The translations under genes were made by a program, and so were the position numbers. Below are positions 21,713-30,674 of a DNA stretch of 64,000 nt, one piece after another; the first letter of the stretch is position 1; each line of letters begins with the position of its first letter. The notes beneath the pieces are model-generated. The model searched no databases. It had not been told where the DNA came from and was given only the letters and a program-made list of their open reading frames with translations. The DNA comes from Streptomyces musisoli (GTDB lineage: Bacteria > Actinomycetota > Actinomycetes > Streptomycetales > Streptomycetaceae), in assembly GCF_016741855.1 (NCBI RefSeq), contig NZ_JAERRH010000003.1:124001-188000 (forward strand), in the 5' to 3' direction.

Positions 21713-21943
21713 CTATCCGGCGCCCCGCGCGGACCGGCCCCGCACCTCCAGTCCGCCGAGCAGCTCCGCCGTGGCGCGGGCCACGGCGTCCACCGCCTCC
21801 TCGAAGACCTCGCGGTTGTGGGCGGCGGGGGCCCGGAAGCCCGAGACCTTCCGTACGTACTGCAGCGCGGCCGCGCGGATGTCGTCGTCCGTGGCCTCCT
21901 CGGGCAGGGCGGGCGGTCGCAGTGTCTTGATACTCCGGCACAT
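21713..21943 (-). CDS. DUF2277 domain protein
   Basis: A 76-residue protein that starts with the DUF2277 hallmark MCRSIKTLRPP and continues ATDDDIRAAALQYVRKVSGFRAPAAHNREVFEEAVDAVA, the conserved helical core of the family. These are small soluble proteins of unknown function found throughout actinobacteria. Some members resemble the HxlR/histone-like helical fold, but no activity is established. The C-terminal 15 residues are glycine/arginine rich and variable. It is divergent from the PanE-like gene. Confidence 0.82.
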   Translation of the reverse strand: MCRSIKTLRPPALPEEATDDDIRAAALQYVRKVSGFRAPAAHNREVFEEAVDAVARATAELLGGLEVRGRSARGAG

Positions 21944-22036
21944 GCCTCCAGTCTGGCGCGCCCCACCGCCCCCCTGAGAAGATCACGCGAAGGCGGCCAC
22001 CGACCTCCGGGGCCGACCGTCGAAGGGAACAACTTC

Positions 22037-22936
22037 ATGACGAACTCGCTCACCGTGGCCGTCCTCGGCCCCGGCGGCACCGGCGGCCTGCTCGCCGCCC
22101 TGCTCTCCCGCTCCGGCCACCGCGTGATCTGCCTGGCCCGGGAGGCCACGGCCGACGCCCTGCGCCGCACCGGCATCACGGTCCGCAGCCCGCAGTTCGG
22201 CGACTTCACCGCCCCCGTCGAGGCGGACACCGAGCTGCGCGAGCCGGTGGACGCATGCCTGATCACCGTCAAGCACACCGCGCTCGACGCCGCCCTCACC
22301 CGGGTCCCGCCCGCCGCTCTCGGCGACGCCCTGGCCGTACCGCTCCTGAACGGCGTCGAACACCCCGCCGCCCTGCGCGCCGGGTACCGCCCCGACCGGG
22401 TCGCGCCGGCCGTGATCCGCGTGGAGTCCACCCGGACCGCCCCGGGCGTGATCGAACACGGCAGCCCGTTCACCGAGGTCGACCTGGCCGGTCAGACCGT
22501 GCCCCGGGCCCGGCTCGACGCGCTGGCCGACCACCTCACGGCCTCCGGCGTGAACGCCCGGGTGGCCGGGGACGAGACCGCGGCCCTGTGGGCCAAGATG
22601 GCGTTCCTCGCGCCGTTCGCCCTGCTCACCACCCGGTACGGCGTCCCGCTGGGCGAGGCCCGCACCCGGCACCGTGCGGAGCTGGAGGCGCTGGTCGCCG
22701 AGGCCGCCGCGGTCGGCCGCGCCAGCGGCGCCCCCACCGACCCGGCCGGGGCCCTCGCCCGGTACGACGCCTTCCCGCCGGCCGCCAAGTCGTCCATGCA
22801 GCGCGACGCCGAGGCGGGCCGGCCGCTGGAACTCGACGCGATCGGCGGCGCGTTGCTCCGCGCGGCCGAGCGGCACGGCGTTCCGGTACCGGTGACGGAA
22901 CGGCTGGTGCGGGAGCTGCGGGACTCCGGCCACTGA
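22037..22936 (+). CDS. 2-dehydropantoate 2-reductase-like oxidoreductase (PanE/ApbA family)
   Basis: A 299-residue NADPH-dependent reductase. The Rossmann start is VAVLGPGGTGGLLAALLSRSGH (GxGGxG), the second strand ends in CLAREATADALR, and LITVKHTALDAAL carries the substrate-loop Lys. WAKMAFLAPFALLT contains the catalytic Lys in the conserved KMxxN-like place, and the C-terminal domain has SSMQRDAEAGRPLELDAIGGALL, the ketopantoate reductase signature. It would reduce ketopantoate or a related 2-keto acid. Whether it is the pantothenate enzyme or a paralogue is not clear from context, since no pan genes are adjacent. ATG 22037 has only a weak GAAGGG upstream. Confidence 0.82.
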   Translation: MTNSLTVAVLGPGGTGGLLAALLSRSGHRVICLAREATADALRRTGITVRSPQFGDFTAPVEADTELREPVDACLITVKHTALDAALTRVPPAALGDALAVPLLNGVEHPAALRAGYRPDRVAPAVIRVESTRTAPGVIEHGSPFTEVDLAGQTVPRARLDALADHLTASGVNARVAGDETAALWAKMAFLAPFALLTTRYGVPLGEARTRHRAELEALVAEAAAVGRASGAPTDPAGALARYDAFPPAAKSSMQRDAEAGRPLELDAIGGALLRAAERHGVPVPVTERLVRELRDSGH

Positions 22937-23021
22937 CCCGGCGCCACCCGTTCGGCTGAACCTCGCCCCGGGCCCCCGTACGACCTCGCCACCCAAAATC
23001 GAACAGGCGTAGCATTGCCGC

Positions 23022-23363
23022 GTGGCTACGACCTATGAATTCCCCAGTGACCTCCTCGCCGGTCAGGAGGAGCTGCATCAGGTCCGGGCCGAGCTGTCGG
23101 CCCTGCTCAAGCGGTTGCCCTGGTCGGTCGAGCCGATGGACGGCTTCAGTGACGACACCGGCTGGCGCAAGGTGGAGCGGCCCGCCTCCCCCGGCTGGAC
23201 GGAGGACGAGCAGGCCGAGGTGGAGAAGCTGCGGCGGCGCGAGCACGAGCTGGCGGTCTTCGTCAGCACGCACCGCTTCTGGGCCGAGGTCGCGGCGGGG
23301 GACCGCATGGCGGCCCGCTCCCGGCTGAAGCACGCCCACGAGGAGGCGGCCGCACAGGAGTAA
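23022..23363 (+). CDS. Conserved hypothetical protein, 113 aa
   Basis: A soluble, highly charged protein with a helical pattern: QEELHQVRAELSALLKRLPWSVEPMDGFSDDTGW, then EDEQAEVEKLRRREHELAVFVSTHRFWAEV. Residues 55-110 could form a short coiled coil. No cofactor, cysteine or membrane motif is present. I recognise it only as a type commonly conserved in Streptomyces. The start is GTG 23022, with weak ribosome-site sequence. It reads toward the tRNA gene on the other strand, and the two share a hairpin. Confidence 0.7.
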   Translation: MATTYEFPSDLLAGQEELHQVRAELSALLKRLPWSVEPMDGFSDDTGWRKVERPASPGWTEDEQAEVEKLRRREHELAVFVSTHRFWAEVAAGDRMAARSRLKHAHEEAAAQE

Positions 23364-23380
23364 GGGGGAGAGGAAACGAA

Positions 23381-23410
23381 CCGGCCCCTCGGAGACTTCC
23401 GAGGGGCCGG
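23381..23410. terminator. Bidirectional hairpin between hypothetical gene and tRNA-Val
   Basis: A perfect 13-bp stem (CCGGCCCCTCGGA with TCCGAGGGGCCGG) with loop GACT lies 17 bases after the coding stop and 5 bases beyond the tRNA 3' end on the other strand. Confidence 0.8.
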
Positions 23411-23415
23411 ATGTG

Positions 23416-23487
<72 letters not shown>

Positions 23488-23751
23488 GGGACAGGTCGAC
23501 AGCCTACATTGCCCGGTGGGCTGCACCGCAAACCGTCTTCGCCGCACCGCAAACCGTCTTCGCCGCACCTCGGGGGCCGCCGCGGAGGCCGTCTCCCCAC
23601 TCCGCGACGACGGCGGTCCGCACCGGGTGCCGGTGCACGCCCCGGACGGCAAAGTCACGGTGCGGACGGCGAACTGACCGGCCCGTGTGTTCGTCTTCAA
23701 CGGGTGGGAGAATGACAGCACCCAGGGCGAACCACAGCACGGGAGAGGGAT
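23488..23751. other. Intergenic region with a 21-bp tandem duplication and possible gene remnant
   Basis: GCACCGCAAACCGTCTTCGCC occurs twice in tandem at 23522-23563. Downstream, the plus strand carries a stop-terminated frame ending HAPDGKVTVRTAN near 23677 that reads like the last part of a lost gene. No start, ribosome site or full domain is seen. Confidence 0.4.
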
Positions 23752-25146
23752 GTGACGGCCACACCGGGCACGCCAGCGACACCGCCGTACCCGCCGTCGT
23801 CCGCCCTCCGGGCCCGGCGCCGCCGCTCCGCCCGGGGTGACACGCTCGCCCTGCTGATCCTGCCGGTGCTGGCCGCGCCGGTGCTGGCCGCCGCGTTCGC
23901 CGGCGGCGGCACCCGGCGCTGGTTCGGCGGCCGGGCGGAGAGCCAGCGGGCCGAGGCACAGGCCGCGAAGGACGCCGCCGCGGCCGCGTTCTACGAACTC
24001 GACACCGCCCAGCGGGATCTGCGGATCTCGATCGAGACCATCTCGGCCGTGGACGACTCCCCCGCCGCCCGCCGCGCCGTCTTGGACTTCGAGGCGCTCG
24101 GGCACCGGATCGACGAGGTCAGCCGGCAGTACATCCAGGCCGTGGACGCCCATGATCTGGACCGGGTCGACCTGGAGGCCGGCGCGGCCTCCAGGGCCCG
24201 CGCCGAACTGACCGCGGCCAAGGACGAACTGCTCCGGGTCCGGCAGGAACTGGACCGGTTCGGCGGCTCGCTCGGGCCGCTGCTCGGCAAGGCGGAGACC
24301 CAGCTGGCCCGGCTGGCTCCCGCGGTGGAGCGGGCCCGGCAGTCGCTGCTGGCCGCGAGCAACGCCCTGGACGCCGTGCGGGAGAGCAACCTGCGGGCCG
24401 ACGAGCCGGCCGCGCGGCTGGCGGCCCTGTCCCCGGAGCTGACCAAGCTGAACCAGGGCGCCGGGCAGGACGGGGTGCAGGCGACGCTGGAGCGGGCCGA
24501 GCGGGTGCAGCGGGAGGCCGGGGCGATCCGGGCCGAGGCCGAGCGGCTGCCGGAGCGGGCCGCCGAGATCGATCACCGGCTGGTGTCCCTGCGGACCAGG
24601 GCGCAGGCGCTGACCACCCGGGCCGGACAGGTGGATCCGGTGCTCAGCGAGCTGCGGCGCCGGTTCGCCGCCGCCTGCTGGCAGGACCTCCAGCAGGTGC
24701 CCGCACTGGCCGCGGAGAACGTGCGGCAGGCCGAGCTGAAGCTCCGGGAGGCACAGGCGGCGCGGGACGCCCAGCGATGGCCGGACGCCACCTCGCTGCT
24801 GTCGACCGTACGGGCGCTGCTGAACGCCACCGACGATGCCGTTTCGGCCGCCGGCGACCGGCTGACCAGGCTGAACGCGGTACAGAAGGACCCGCATACG
24901 GAGATCGAGCGGACCCGGTTCGCGATCCGGGACGCGCAGCGGCTGGCCATGACCGGCCGTACGACCCCCGATCCGCGGCACGCCCGGCCGCTGGACGACG
25001 CGGTGGCCCGGCTGGAGCGGGCGCTCGACACGCTGGAGGGACGGCATCCGGACTACTGGCACTTCCTGACCGAGACGGAAGGGGTGCGGCAGGCGGTGGC
25101 ACGGGTGGTGGCGCAGATCCGCGAGGAGCGCGGCGCCGGCCACTGA
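23752..25146 (+). CDS. Membrane-anchored long coiled-coil protein
   Basis: A 464-residue protein. After a basic N-terminus (ALRARRRRSARGD) a hydrophobic helix at about residues 31-52 (LALLILPVLAAPVLAAAFAGG) anchors it. The remaining 400 residues are almost wholly helical, rich in Ala, Arg, Glu and Leu with heptad spacing, for example ARAELTAAKDELLRVRQELDRF and QATLERAERVQREAGAIRAEAERL. This suggests an elongated coiled-coil rod outside the membrane or along it. The function is unknown; structural or polarity roles are possible. GTG 23752 follows GAGAGGG. It precedes DUF4383 on the same strand. Confidence 0.75.
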   Translation: MTATPGTPATPPYPPSSALRARRRRSARGDTLALLILPVLAAPVLAAAFAGGGTRRWFGGRAESQRAEAQAAKDAAAAAFYELDTAQRDLRISIETISAVDDSPAARRAVLDFEALGHRIDEVSRQYIQAVDAHDLDRVDLEAGAASRARAELTAAKDELLRVRQELDRFGGSLGPLLGKAETQLARLAPAVERARQSLLAASNALDAVRESNLRADEPAARLAALSPELTKLNQGAGQDGVQATLERAERVQREAGAIRAEAERLPERAAEIDHRLVSLRTRAQALTTRAGQVDPVLSELRRRFAAACWQDLQQVPALAAENVRQAELKLREAQAARDAQRWPDATSLLSTVRALLNATDDAVSAAGDRLTRLNAVQKDPHTEIERTRFAIRDAQRLAMTGRTTPDPRHARPLDDAVARLERALDTLEGRHPDYWHFLTETEGVRQAVARVVAQIREERGAGH

Positions 25147-25226
25147 TCCGTGCGTGTTGCCGGTGGGCCGGGGCAGGCGGATATTGATGGGACGGACGGC
25201 CTCCGCTAGCGCCCGAGGAGGCGGAC

Positions 25227-25817
25227 ATGGCCACACACACGGTGCACACGAGGAACGCCGGGGAACGCCGCCGCACGCGGCTGGACGACCACCTGCCGGT
25301 CGACCACCGGCTCAACACGGTCTACCGGATCGGTGCGGGCCTGATCGGCGGCTTCCTGGTCGCCTTCGGCATCCTCGGCCTGATCAACCACATCGGCCTC
25401 TTCGACACCGGTGGCAACACCGTCGCCGGGCTGAACTCCAACGGCGCGCTCAGCGTGCTGTCGATCTGCATCGGCGCGCTGCTGCTGGTCGGGATGGCGA
25501 TCGGCGGGAACTTCGCCTCGACGCTGAACATGATCCTCGGCGTGCTGTTCCTGCTGAACGGCTTCCTGTTCCTCGGCCTGCTGGACACGGACAGCAACTT
25601 CCTGGCGTTCAAGATCCAGAACGTGTTCTTCAGCTTCATCGTGGGTCTGCTGCTGATGACCTTCGGCATGTACGGCCGGGTCGGCTCGGCGCTGCCGCAC
25701 GACAACCCGTACTGGCGGGCCCGCCACCCGGAGCCCTCCCCGTCCGGGCAGCGGACGCGGCACGAACTGCGGGAGGGACAGGAGCGGCAGGGCCCGCCCC
25801 CGGATCAGGTCCGGTAG
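25227..25817 (+). CDS. DUF4383 membrane protein
   Basis: A 196-residue integral membrane protein matching DUF4383. After a polar, basic N-terminus (ERRRTRLDDHLPVDHRLNTVYR) come four helices: GAGLIGGFLVAFGILGLIN, LSVLSICIGALLLVGMAIG, FASTLNMILGVLFLLNGFLFLGLL and VFFSFIVGLLLMTFGMYG. Conserved family motifs are NxVYR and the NMILGVLFLLNG stretch. The C-terminal 40 residues are hydrophilic and disordered. The function is unknown. ATG 25227 follows CGAGGAGG. The 3' end overlaps the convergent amidase gene by 13 bases. Confidence 0.85.
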   Translation: MATHTVHTRNAGERRRTRLDDHLPVDHRLNTVYRIGAGLIGGFLVAFGILGLINHIGLFDTGGNTVAGLNSNGALSVLSICIGALLLVGMAIGGNFASTLNMILGVLFLLNGFLFLGLLDTDSNFLAFKIQNVFFSFIVGLLLMTFGMYGRVGSALPHDNPYWRARHPEPSPSGQRTRHELREGQERQGPPPDQVR

Positions 25818-26983
25818 GCGTAGAACGCCGCGGTCGGGTACGAGGCGACGAGGCTGGCCACCGACCTGTTGTAGGTGTTGGTCGAGTGGTAGCTGACGTA
25901 CGGCACGCCCCGGCTGTCACGGTACGTGACGATCATCGAGTGGTCCTTCGACCCGTCCCGGTTGAAGTCCATCTGGAGCACGTCGCCGATGTCCAGCTGG
26001 TAGACGTTGGCGAGGCTGGTGGCCCGCTTCGAGGACAGGGCGAACCAGGAGAACTCGTTGACACCGATGAACGAGTCCGACTGGATCTCGGAGTTGCCGA
26101 ACCACTTGTGGAAGTCGTTCGTGTACCCCGGCACGTGCTTCCAGCCGCCGGCCTTCAGGGCCTGGCTGACGAAGTTGGTGCAGTCGCCGCCGGCTCCCGC
26201 ACCGTTGAAGTCGGGGTAGTCCGGGTTGTACTGGTTCCAGTACTTCGCCGCGTACGACACCATGGCCTTGTAGTCGTACCCGGTCCCCGTGAGGTTCTTC
26301 CGGTTGGCCGGCGCGGGCCAGGTGGTGGCCGAGCGGGCCGCGCTCGGCGGGCCGTCGTCGGCGGTGGTCCGCACCTTGGCGACCTCGGGCTTGGCGACCT
26401 GGTTCACCGCGAGGTAGCCCTGGTCGGTGTCCTGGATGCCGGTGAGCTGCCAGTTGCCGTGCCGGTCCGCCGTGAAGGTCAGCTCGTGGTGAGCGGTGAA
26501 GCCGGTCGACTTCGGGCTCTTGGCGCCCGCCTTGTCGTAGGTCAGCGACGTGGTCTCCGTGACGGCGACCTTGGCGTGCCGGCCCTTCACCTGGGTCGCG
26601 TCGAGCGTGACCTTGGTGCTGCCCGCGCGGTACGCCTCACCCAGTCGGGCGAGCCGGCCCCGGCGGCTGCGCAGCTCGTCCAGCGCCGACTTCTGCTCCT
26701 GGTTCTGCCCGCCGGACAGGCGCACCGAGCCGGAGAAGCCGGAGGTGTGCCGGGTGTCCCCCTGGTCGGCGCCCTTCACCAGGGCCTGCGTGCGGTCGGT
26801 GAAGACCGCGTCGGCCAGCCGCTGGAAGGTCGCCTTGGTCGCCGCGTCCACGGTCGGGTCGTCGGTCACCGCCGCGCCGGCGCTCCAGTTGGGCACCAGG
26901 GCCACACCGGCGACCACCGAGGCAGCGGCGGCGGTGATTATGGCGGTACGACTCCGCTTACGGCTCAGTCTTCTTGATTTCAA
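25805..26983 (-). CDS. Secreted protein with amidase domain (PF12671 type)
   Basis: A 392-residue exported protein. A basic RRLSRKRSR start and hydrophobic AIITAAAASVVAGVALVP form the signal. The N-terminal half (to about residue 200) is a beta-rich region of unknown role. The C-terminal 160 residues are a cysteine-amidase/CHAP-like domain: YAAKYWNQYNPDYPDF, GAGGDCTNFVSQALKAGGW with the candidate catalytic Cys, and DHSMIVTYRD with the His. Such proteins are predicted to hydrolyse cell-wall peptides. Its neighbours to the right are envelope genes (NodB-like protein and PBP), although its promoter appears separate. Confidence 0.82.
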   Translation of the reverse strand: MKSRRLSRKRSRTAIITAAAASVVAGVALVPNWSAGAAVTDDPTVDAATKATFQRLADAVFTDRTQALVKGADQGDTRHTSGFSGSVRLSGGQNQEQKSALDELRSRRGRLARLGEAYRAGSTKVTLDATQVKGRHAKVAVTETTSLTYDKAGAKSPKSTGFTAHHELTFTADRHGNWQLTGIQDTDQGYLAVNQVAKPEVAKVRTTADDGPPSAARSATTWPAPANRKNLTGTGYDYKAMVSYAAKYWNQYNPDYPDFNGAGAGGDCTNFVSQALKAGGWKHVPGYTNDFHKWFGNSEIQSDSFIGVNEFSWFALSSKRATSLANVYQLDIGDVLQMDFNRDGSKDHSMIVTYRDSRGVPYVSYHSTNTYNRSVASLVASYPTAAFYAYRT

Positions 26984-27092
26984 TGATGTTCCCCTCTACG
27001 CCGGTACACATACCGGGAGAGGGGCATCTTCGCACGGCGGGAGTGGCGGTTGTGAAGGGGGTTGCACAAGTGGAACCCGCCGTGCTGACTTG

Positions 27093-28430
27093 TTACTTGA
27101 CGACCGCCGACCAGTCCGGCGACTGGGCCGGGTCGAGGGTGCGCAGGGCGGCCAGGGTCGCCGGCTTCTGCACGTCGAGCCAGTCGGCTAGCTCCTTGAA
27201 GGACACGCACTTCACGCCCTCCTTGGTGCACACGTTCTTGACCACCTGGTCGATGGACTTCATGTAGATGCCGCCGTTCCAGTCCTCGAAGTGGTTGCCG
27301 ACGAACAGCGGGGCGCGGCTGCCGTAGTAGACGCGGTTGAAGCCGGCCATGTAGGAGTCGACGGTCTGCTGCTCCCACTCGGGGAACTTGGCGGCGTCGC
27401 CCTGGGTCTCCCCGTCGGACTGGTTGTACAGGAAGTTGAAGTCCATGGACAGGCCCTGGAACTTGCCGCTCTCGTACGGCAGCATCTGAAGCGGGAAGTC
27501 CCAGATGCCGTTCTTCTTCGACGGCCATATCTGGAAGTCGCCGGGCGAACTGGCGTCGTAGCGCCAGCCGTAGCTCTTGATGGCCTTCAGCAGGTTCGGC
27601 TGGCCCTCCAGGCAGGGCGCCCGGCCGCCGGTGACCTCCTTCTTGAAGTCGAAGGGCAGCGCGGGGACGTCCTTGAAGCCGGTGTTGGTCTTCCAGTGCT
27701 CCACGAAGGAGTAGAACTGGTCGATCTCGCTCTTCCACTCCTGCACGCTCCAGTCGTCGCCGCCCTTGGCGCCGCAGAAGTGGCCGTTGAAGTGGGTGCC
27801 GATCTCGTTGCCGTCCTGGTACGCCTTGCCCAGTTCCTCCACCGTGGTGCGGATGTGGTCGTCGGTGGCGTAGTCGATCGCGGCGTCGCCCGGGGAGTGC
27901 ATGGGGCCGTGGTACAGGGCCTTCTTGCTCTTCGGCAGCAGGTAGATGCCGGTGAGGAAGAAGGTCATGTGGGCGTTGTACTCCTTGGCCAGCTCCCGGT
28001 AGTGCGAGAACAGGTGGTCGCTGCCCTCCAGCGCGCCGTCCCAGGAGAACACCACGAACTGGGGTGGCTTCTCACCGGGTTTGAGTGGCTTCGGTATCAA
28101 CTGCCCCTTCTGCGGCCCGGTGTAGGAGGTGGAGCCGTCGCCGAGGATCTTGGTCTTGCCGTCCCACTCCGGGGTCGGGCTGGCCTTCGGCGCGGTCGTG
28201 GGCTTCTTCCCCGCGGCACCGGCCGGCGTGCTGCTGCTGTCCGTGCCGGACAGCGCCAGGAACCCGGCCACCAGCGAGGCCGCGACGAGGAGTGCGGCCA
28301 GCGTCAGGACCTGTGGCCGGGTGGCACGGGGCGTACTGCGGCTGCGGGGGGCTCGGCGGCGGCCTGACGACGACGACATCTTGCGGGGCATGCGCGGCTC
28401 ATTCTGCGGGAGGGAGGGTGGACGGGTCAC
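27093..28430 (-). CDS. Membrane-anchored NodB-like polysaccharide deacetylase homologue
   Basis: A 445-residue protein. An N-terminal transmembrane helix (VLTLAALLVAASLVAGFLALSG, about residues 42-63) follows a basic Ser/Arg stretch; a Ser/Thr/Pro linker leads to the outside domain. That domain begins QFVVFSWDGALEGSDHLF and contains GNEIGTHFNGHFCG, matching NodB motif 2 (HxxxH metal ligands). Motif 1, normally T-F-D-D-G, is S-W-D-G here, so the catalytic-base Asp is not conserved while one metal Asp is. GTG 28430 lies 3 bases after the PBP stop, giving coupled translation; in-frame ATGs at 28391 and 28379 are alternatives. It likely acts on cell-wall glycan, or binds it. Confidence 0.7.
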   Translation of the reverse strand: MTRPPSLPQNEPRMPRKMSSSSGRRRAPRSRSTPRATRPQVLTLAALLVAASLVAGFLALSGTDSSSTPAGAAGKKPTTAPKASPTPEWDGKTKILGDGSTSYTGPQKGQLIPKPLKPGEKPPQFVVFSWDGALEGSDHLFSHYRELAKEYNAHMTFFLTGIYLLPKSKKALYHGPMHSPGDAAIDYATDDHIRTTVEELGKAYQDGNEIGTHFNGHFCGAKGGDDWSVQEWKSEIDQFYSFVEHWKTNTGFKDVPALPFDFKKEVTGGRAPCLEGQPNLLKAIKSYGWRYDASSPGDFQIWPSKKNGIWDFPLQMLPYESGKFQGLSMDFNFLYNQSDGETQGDAAKFPEWEQQTVDSYMAGFNRVYYGSRAPLFVGNHFEDWNGGIYMKSIDQVVKNVCTKEGVKCVSFKELADWLDVQKPATLAALRTLDPAQSPDWSAVVK

Positions 28431-28433
28431 GGC

Positions 28434-30674
28434 TCAGCCGAGACCCGTCGCGGCCGACCAGAGGGCATACGGGACGCTGCTGGCGGACGTACCGGCCAGG
28501 CCCTTGAGCGGCAGCGGCTCCAGGGACTTGGCCAGGTCGATCCGGTAGACGACGATCGCGGTGGACACGGAGTCGGCCGTCCCGACGTACCAGGCGGCGG
28601 TGTCCTTGTCGTTGGCGCCGGCCTTACCGGACACCCCGGACCGGCCGGCCGCCGCGTCGGGATGGGCCGTGCGGAAGGAGTCGCCGAGCGCCTCCGTGAC
28701 CTGCTCGGCCACCGTGGCGCCGACCGCGCGTCTGGGGCGCGGGGTGGCCAGGGCGATCGGGGAACCGTTGCGGGTGATCCGGCGCACCGAGTACGGCTCG
28801 GTGTGGTTGCCGCCGGCGGCGAAGGTGGCGTAGCCGCTGGCCATCCGGATCGCGCTGGGCGTGGAGTTGCCCAGCGACAGGGCGGGCACCTGGGGTCCCA
28901 TGCTGGAGGACAGCAGTCCGGACGCCTCGGCGGTCTGGCGCACCATGTCCAGGCCGGCGTCCATGCCGAGCTGCATGAACGGCGTGTTGACCGACTTCGC
29001 GAGCGCCTCGCGCAGCGTGATGTCCCCGTACGACTTCCCGCCGTCGTTGTGCGCGGCGACCTTCTTGCCGCTGCGGTCCCAGTACGGGCCCTCGGGCGTG
29101 GTGACGGGCACGCCGTCGTCGCCGTCGTAGACGCTGTCGGGGGTGACCGGCGTGGCGGGTCCGCCGCGGGTCTTGTGCACGCCGTGTTCGAGGCCGGCGG
29201 CGTAGACGAACGGCAGGAACGCGGTGCCGGCCGGGACCGTGGTCGCGTTGGACTCGTTGTAGCCCTGCTTGCGGTGGTCCGGGCCGCCGTAGACGGCGAG
29301 GATCCGGCCGTCCGCGGCCACCGAGGCTGCACCGTAGTGCCCGTTCTTCGCCGCCGCCGGATTGCCCGCCTTGGCGTCCTTGCGGGCCTTGGTGACGGCG
29401 TCGGTGAGCGTGCGCTCCCGCTTGCGGTCGAAGGTCGTGTAGATCTGGTAGCCGCCCAGGTCGAACTGCTTGTCCGTCAGGTGGCCGGCCTTCTTGGCGT
29501 ACTGCGACGCCAGCTCCACCAGGTAGTCGCTCTGCGCACCGGTGTTGTACAGCGGGTTGCTCTTGAGCGGTTCGGGGAACTTCGTGTACTTCGCCCGTTC
29601 CTCCGGGGACAGCTTGCCGATCTTGACCATGCGGTCGAGGATCCAGGACCAGCGCTCCACCGACCGCGCGTGGTTGGCCTTGCCGAGGGTGGGGTCGTAG
29701 AGGCCGGCGCCCTTGAGCAGCGAGGCGAGCATGGCCGCCTCGGAGGCGTTGAGCTTGCTGACGTCCTTGCCGTAGTAGGCCTGCGCGGCGCGCTGGATGC
29801 CGTAACTGCCGCGGCCGAACCAGCTGGTGTTCAGATAGCCCTCGAGGATCTCGTCCTTGCTCATCTTGTTGTCGAGCTTGAGGGCGATCATGGCCTCGGT
29901 GAATTTGCGGCTGATCGTCTGGTTCTGGGTGAGATAAACGTTCTTCACGTACTGCTGGGTAATAGTGGATCCACCCTCGGTGTCCCCCTGCCCCAGAGTG
30001 CGGAACACGGCCCGGGTGATGCCCTTGGCGGATATGCCCGGGTCCGAGTAGAAGCTCTCGTTCTCCGCGGCGAGTACCGCCCAGCGGACGTCCTGGGGGA
30101 TGTCCTTCAGCGGCATCGCCTGCCGCTGCACCCAGCCCGTGCGGGCCATGGGCGTGCCGTCCGACCAGAAGTAGACGTTGTCCTGCTGGGTCGCGTACGA
30201 GTTCAGGTTGCTCGGTATGTCCGTCATCGCGTACGCGGTGACGAGGAACGCGCCGAGCAGTCCGAACGAGGTCAGGACGGCGCCGATCCACTGGCGCCAG
30301 GAGGGCATCCAGCGGCGCCAGCCGGTGCGGCCGGGGCGCGGGTAGACCGGCTTCAGGCGGCGCGCGTAGGGGGCTATTCGGCGCGTGTACGGGGCCAGCG
30401 GGGCCAGCAACCGGCCGACCGCGCCCGTGACCGCGGCGGCGGCCGCGCCGGCGGCCGGGGCGTCCCCCCGCCCGGCGGAGCGCGTGCTGCGCCTGCGCTC
30501 CGCCCGGCCGCCGCCCGGAGCGGGTGGCTCCGGTGGCGCGGGAACGCGCAACTGCATCGTCTCGTCCGCCCTGAGAGCCTCGACTCTCAGATGCAGCGTC
30601 TCGTCGGCGTCCAATGGCTTCTCGCCACGGCCACCCCCCATGGGGCCGTCCTCCCCCTGCGACGCATCGGTCAC
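28434..30674 (-). CDS. Class A penicillin-binding protein with degenerate transpeptidase site
   Basis: About 746 residues: a cytosolic basic/Pro region, one transmembrane helix (AVLTSFGLLGAFLVTAYAM), a GT51 transglycosylase domain and a transpeptidase-fold domain. GT51 motifs are intact: AAENESFYSDPGISAKG, EGGSTITQQYVKNVYL, and ISRKFTEAMIALKL...SKDEILEGYLN. In the transpeptidase, the SxxK motif (normally GSTFKP) reads GTAFLP, so Ser is Thr and Lys is Leu; the SxN motif SVNTP is present; KTG reads GKAG. It should polymerise glycan but not cross-link peptides. GTG 30674 has GGAGGGAG upstream; ATG 30641 with GGGGAGG is an alternative. It is co-transcribed with the NodB-like gene. Confidence 0.85.
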   Translation of the reverse strand: MTDASQGEDGPMGGGRGEKPLDADETLHLRVEALRADETMQLRVPAPPEPPAPGGGRAERRRSTRSAGRGDAPAAGAAAAAVTGAVGRLLAPLAPYTRRIAPYARRLKPVYPRPGRTGWRRWMPSWRQWIGAVLTSFGLLGAFLVTAYAMTDIPSNLNSYATQQDNVYFWSDGTPMARTGWVQRQAMPLKDIPQDVRWAVLAAENESFYSDPGISAKGITRAVFRTLGQGDTEGGSTITQQYVKNVYLTQNQTISRKFTEAMIALKLDNKMSKDEILEGYLNTSWFGRGSYGIQRAAQAYYGKDVSKLNASEAAMLASLLKGAGLYDPTLGKANHARSVERWSWILDRMVKIGKLSPEERAKYTKFPEPLKSNPLYNTGAQSDYLVELASQYAKKAGHLTDKQFDLGGYQIYTTFDRKRERTLTDAVTKARKDAKAGNPAAAKNGHYGAASVAADGRILAVYGGPDHRKQGYNESNATTVPAGTAFLPFVYAAGLEHGVHKTRGGPATPVTPDSVYDGDDGVPVTTPEGPYWDRSGKKVAAHNDGGKSYGDITLREALAKSVNTPFMQLGMDAGLDMVRQTAEASGLLSSSMGPQVPALSLGNSTPSAIRMASGYATFAAGGNHTEPYSVRRITRNGSPIALATPRPRRAVGATVAEQVTEALGDSFRTAHPDAAAGRSGVSGKAGANDKDTAAWYVGTADSVSTAIVVYRIDLAKSLEPLPLKGLAGTSASSVPYALWSAATGLG

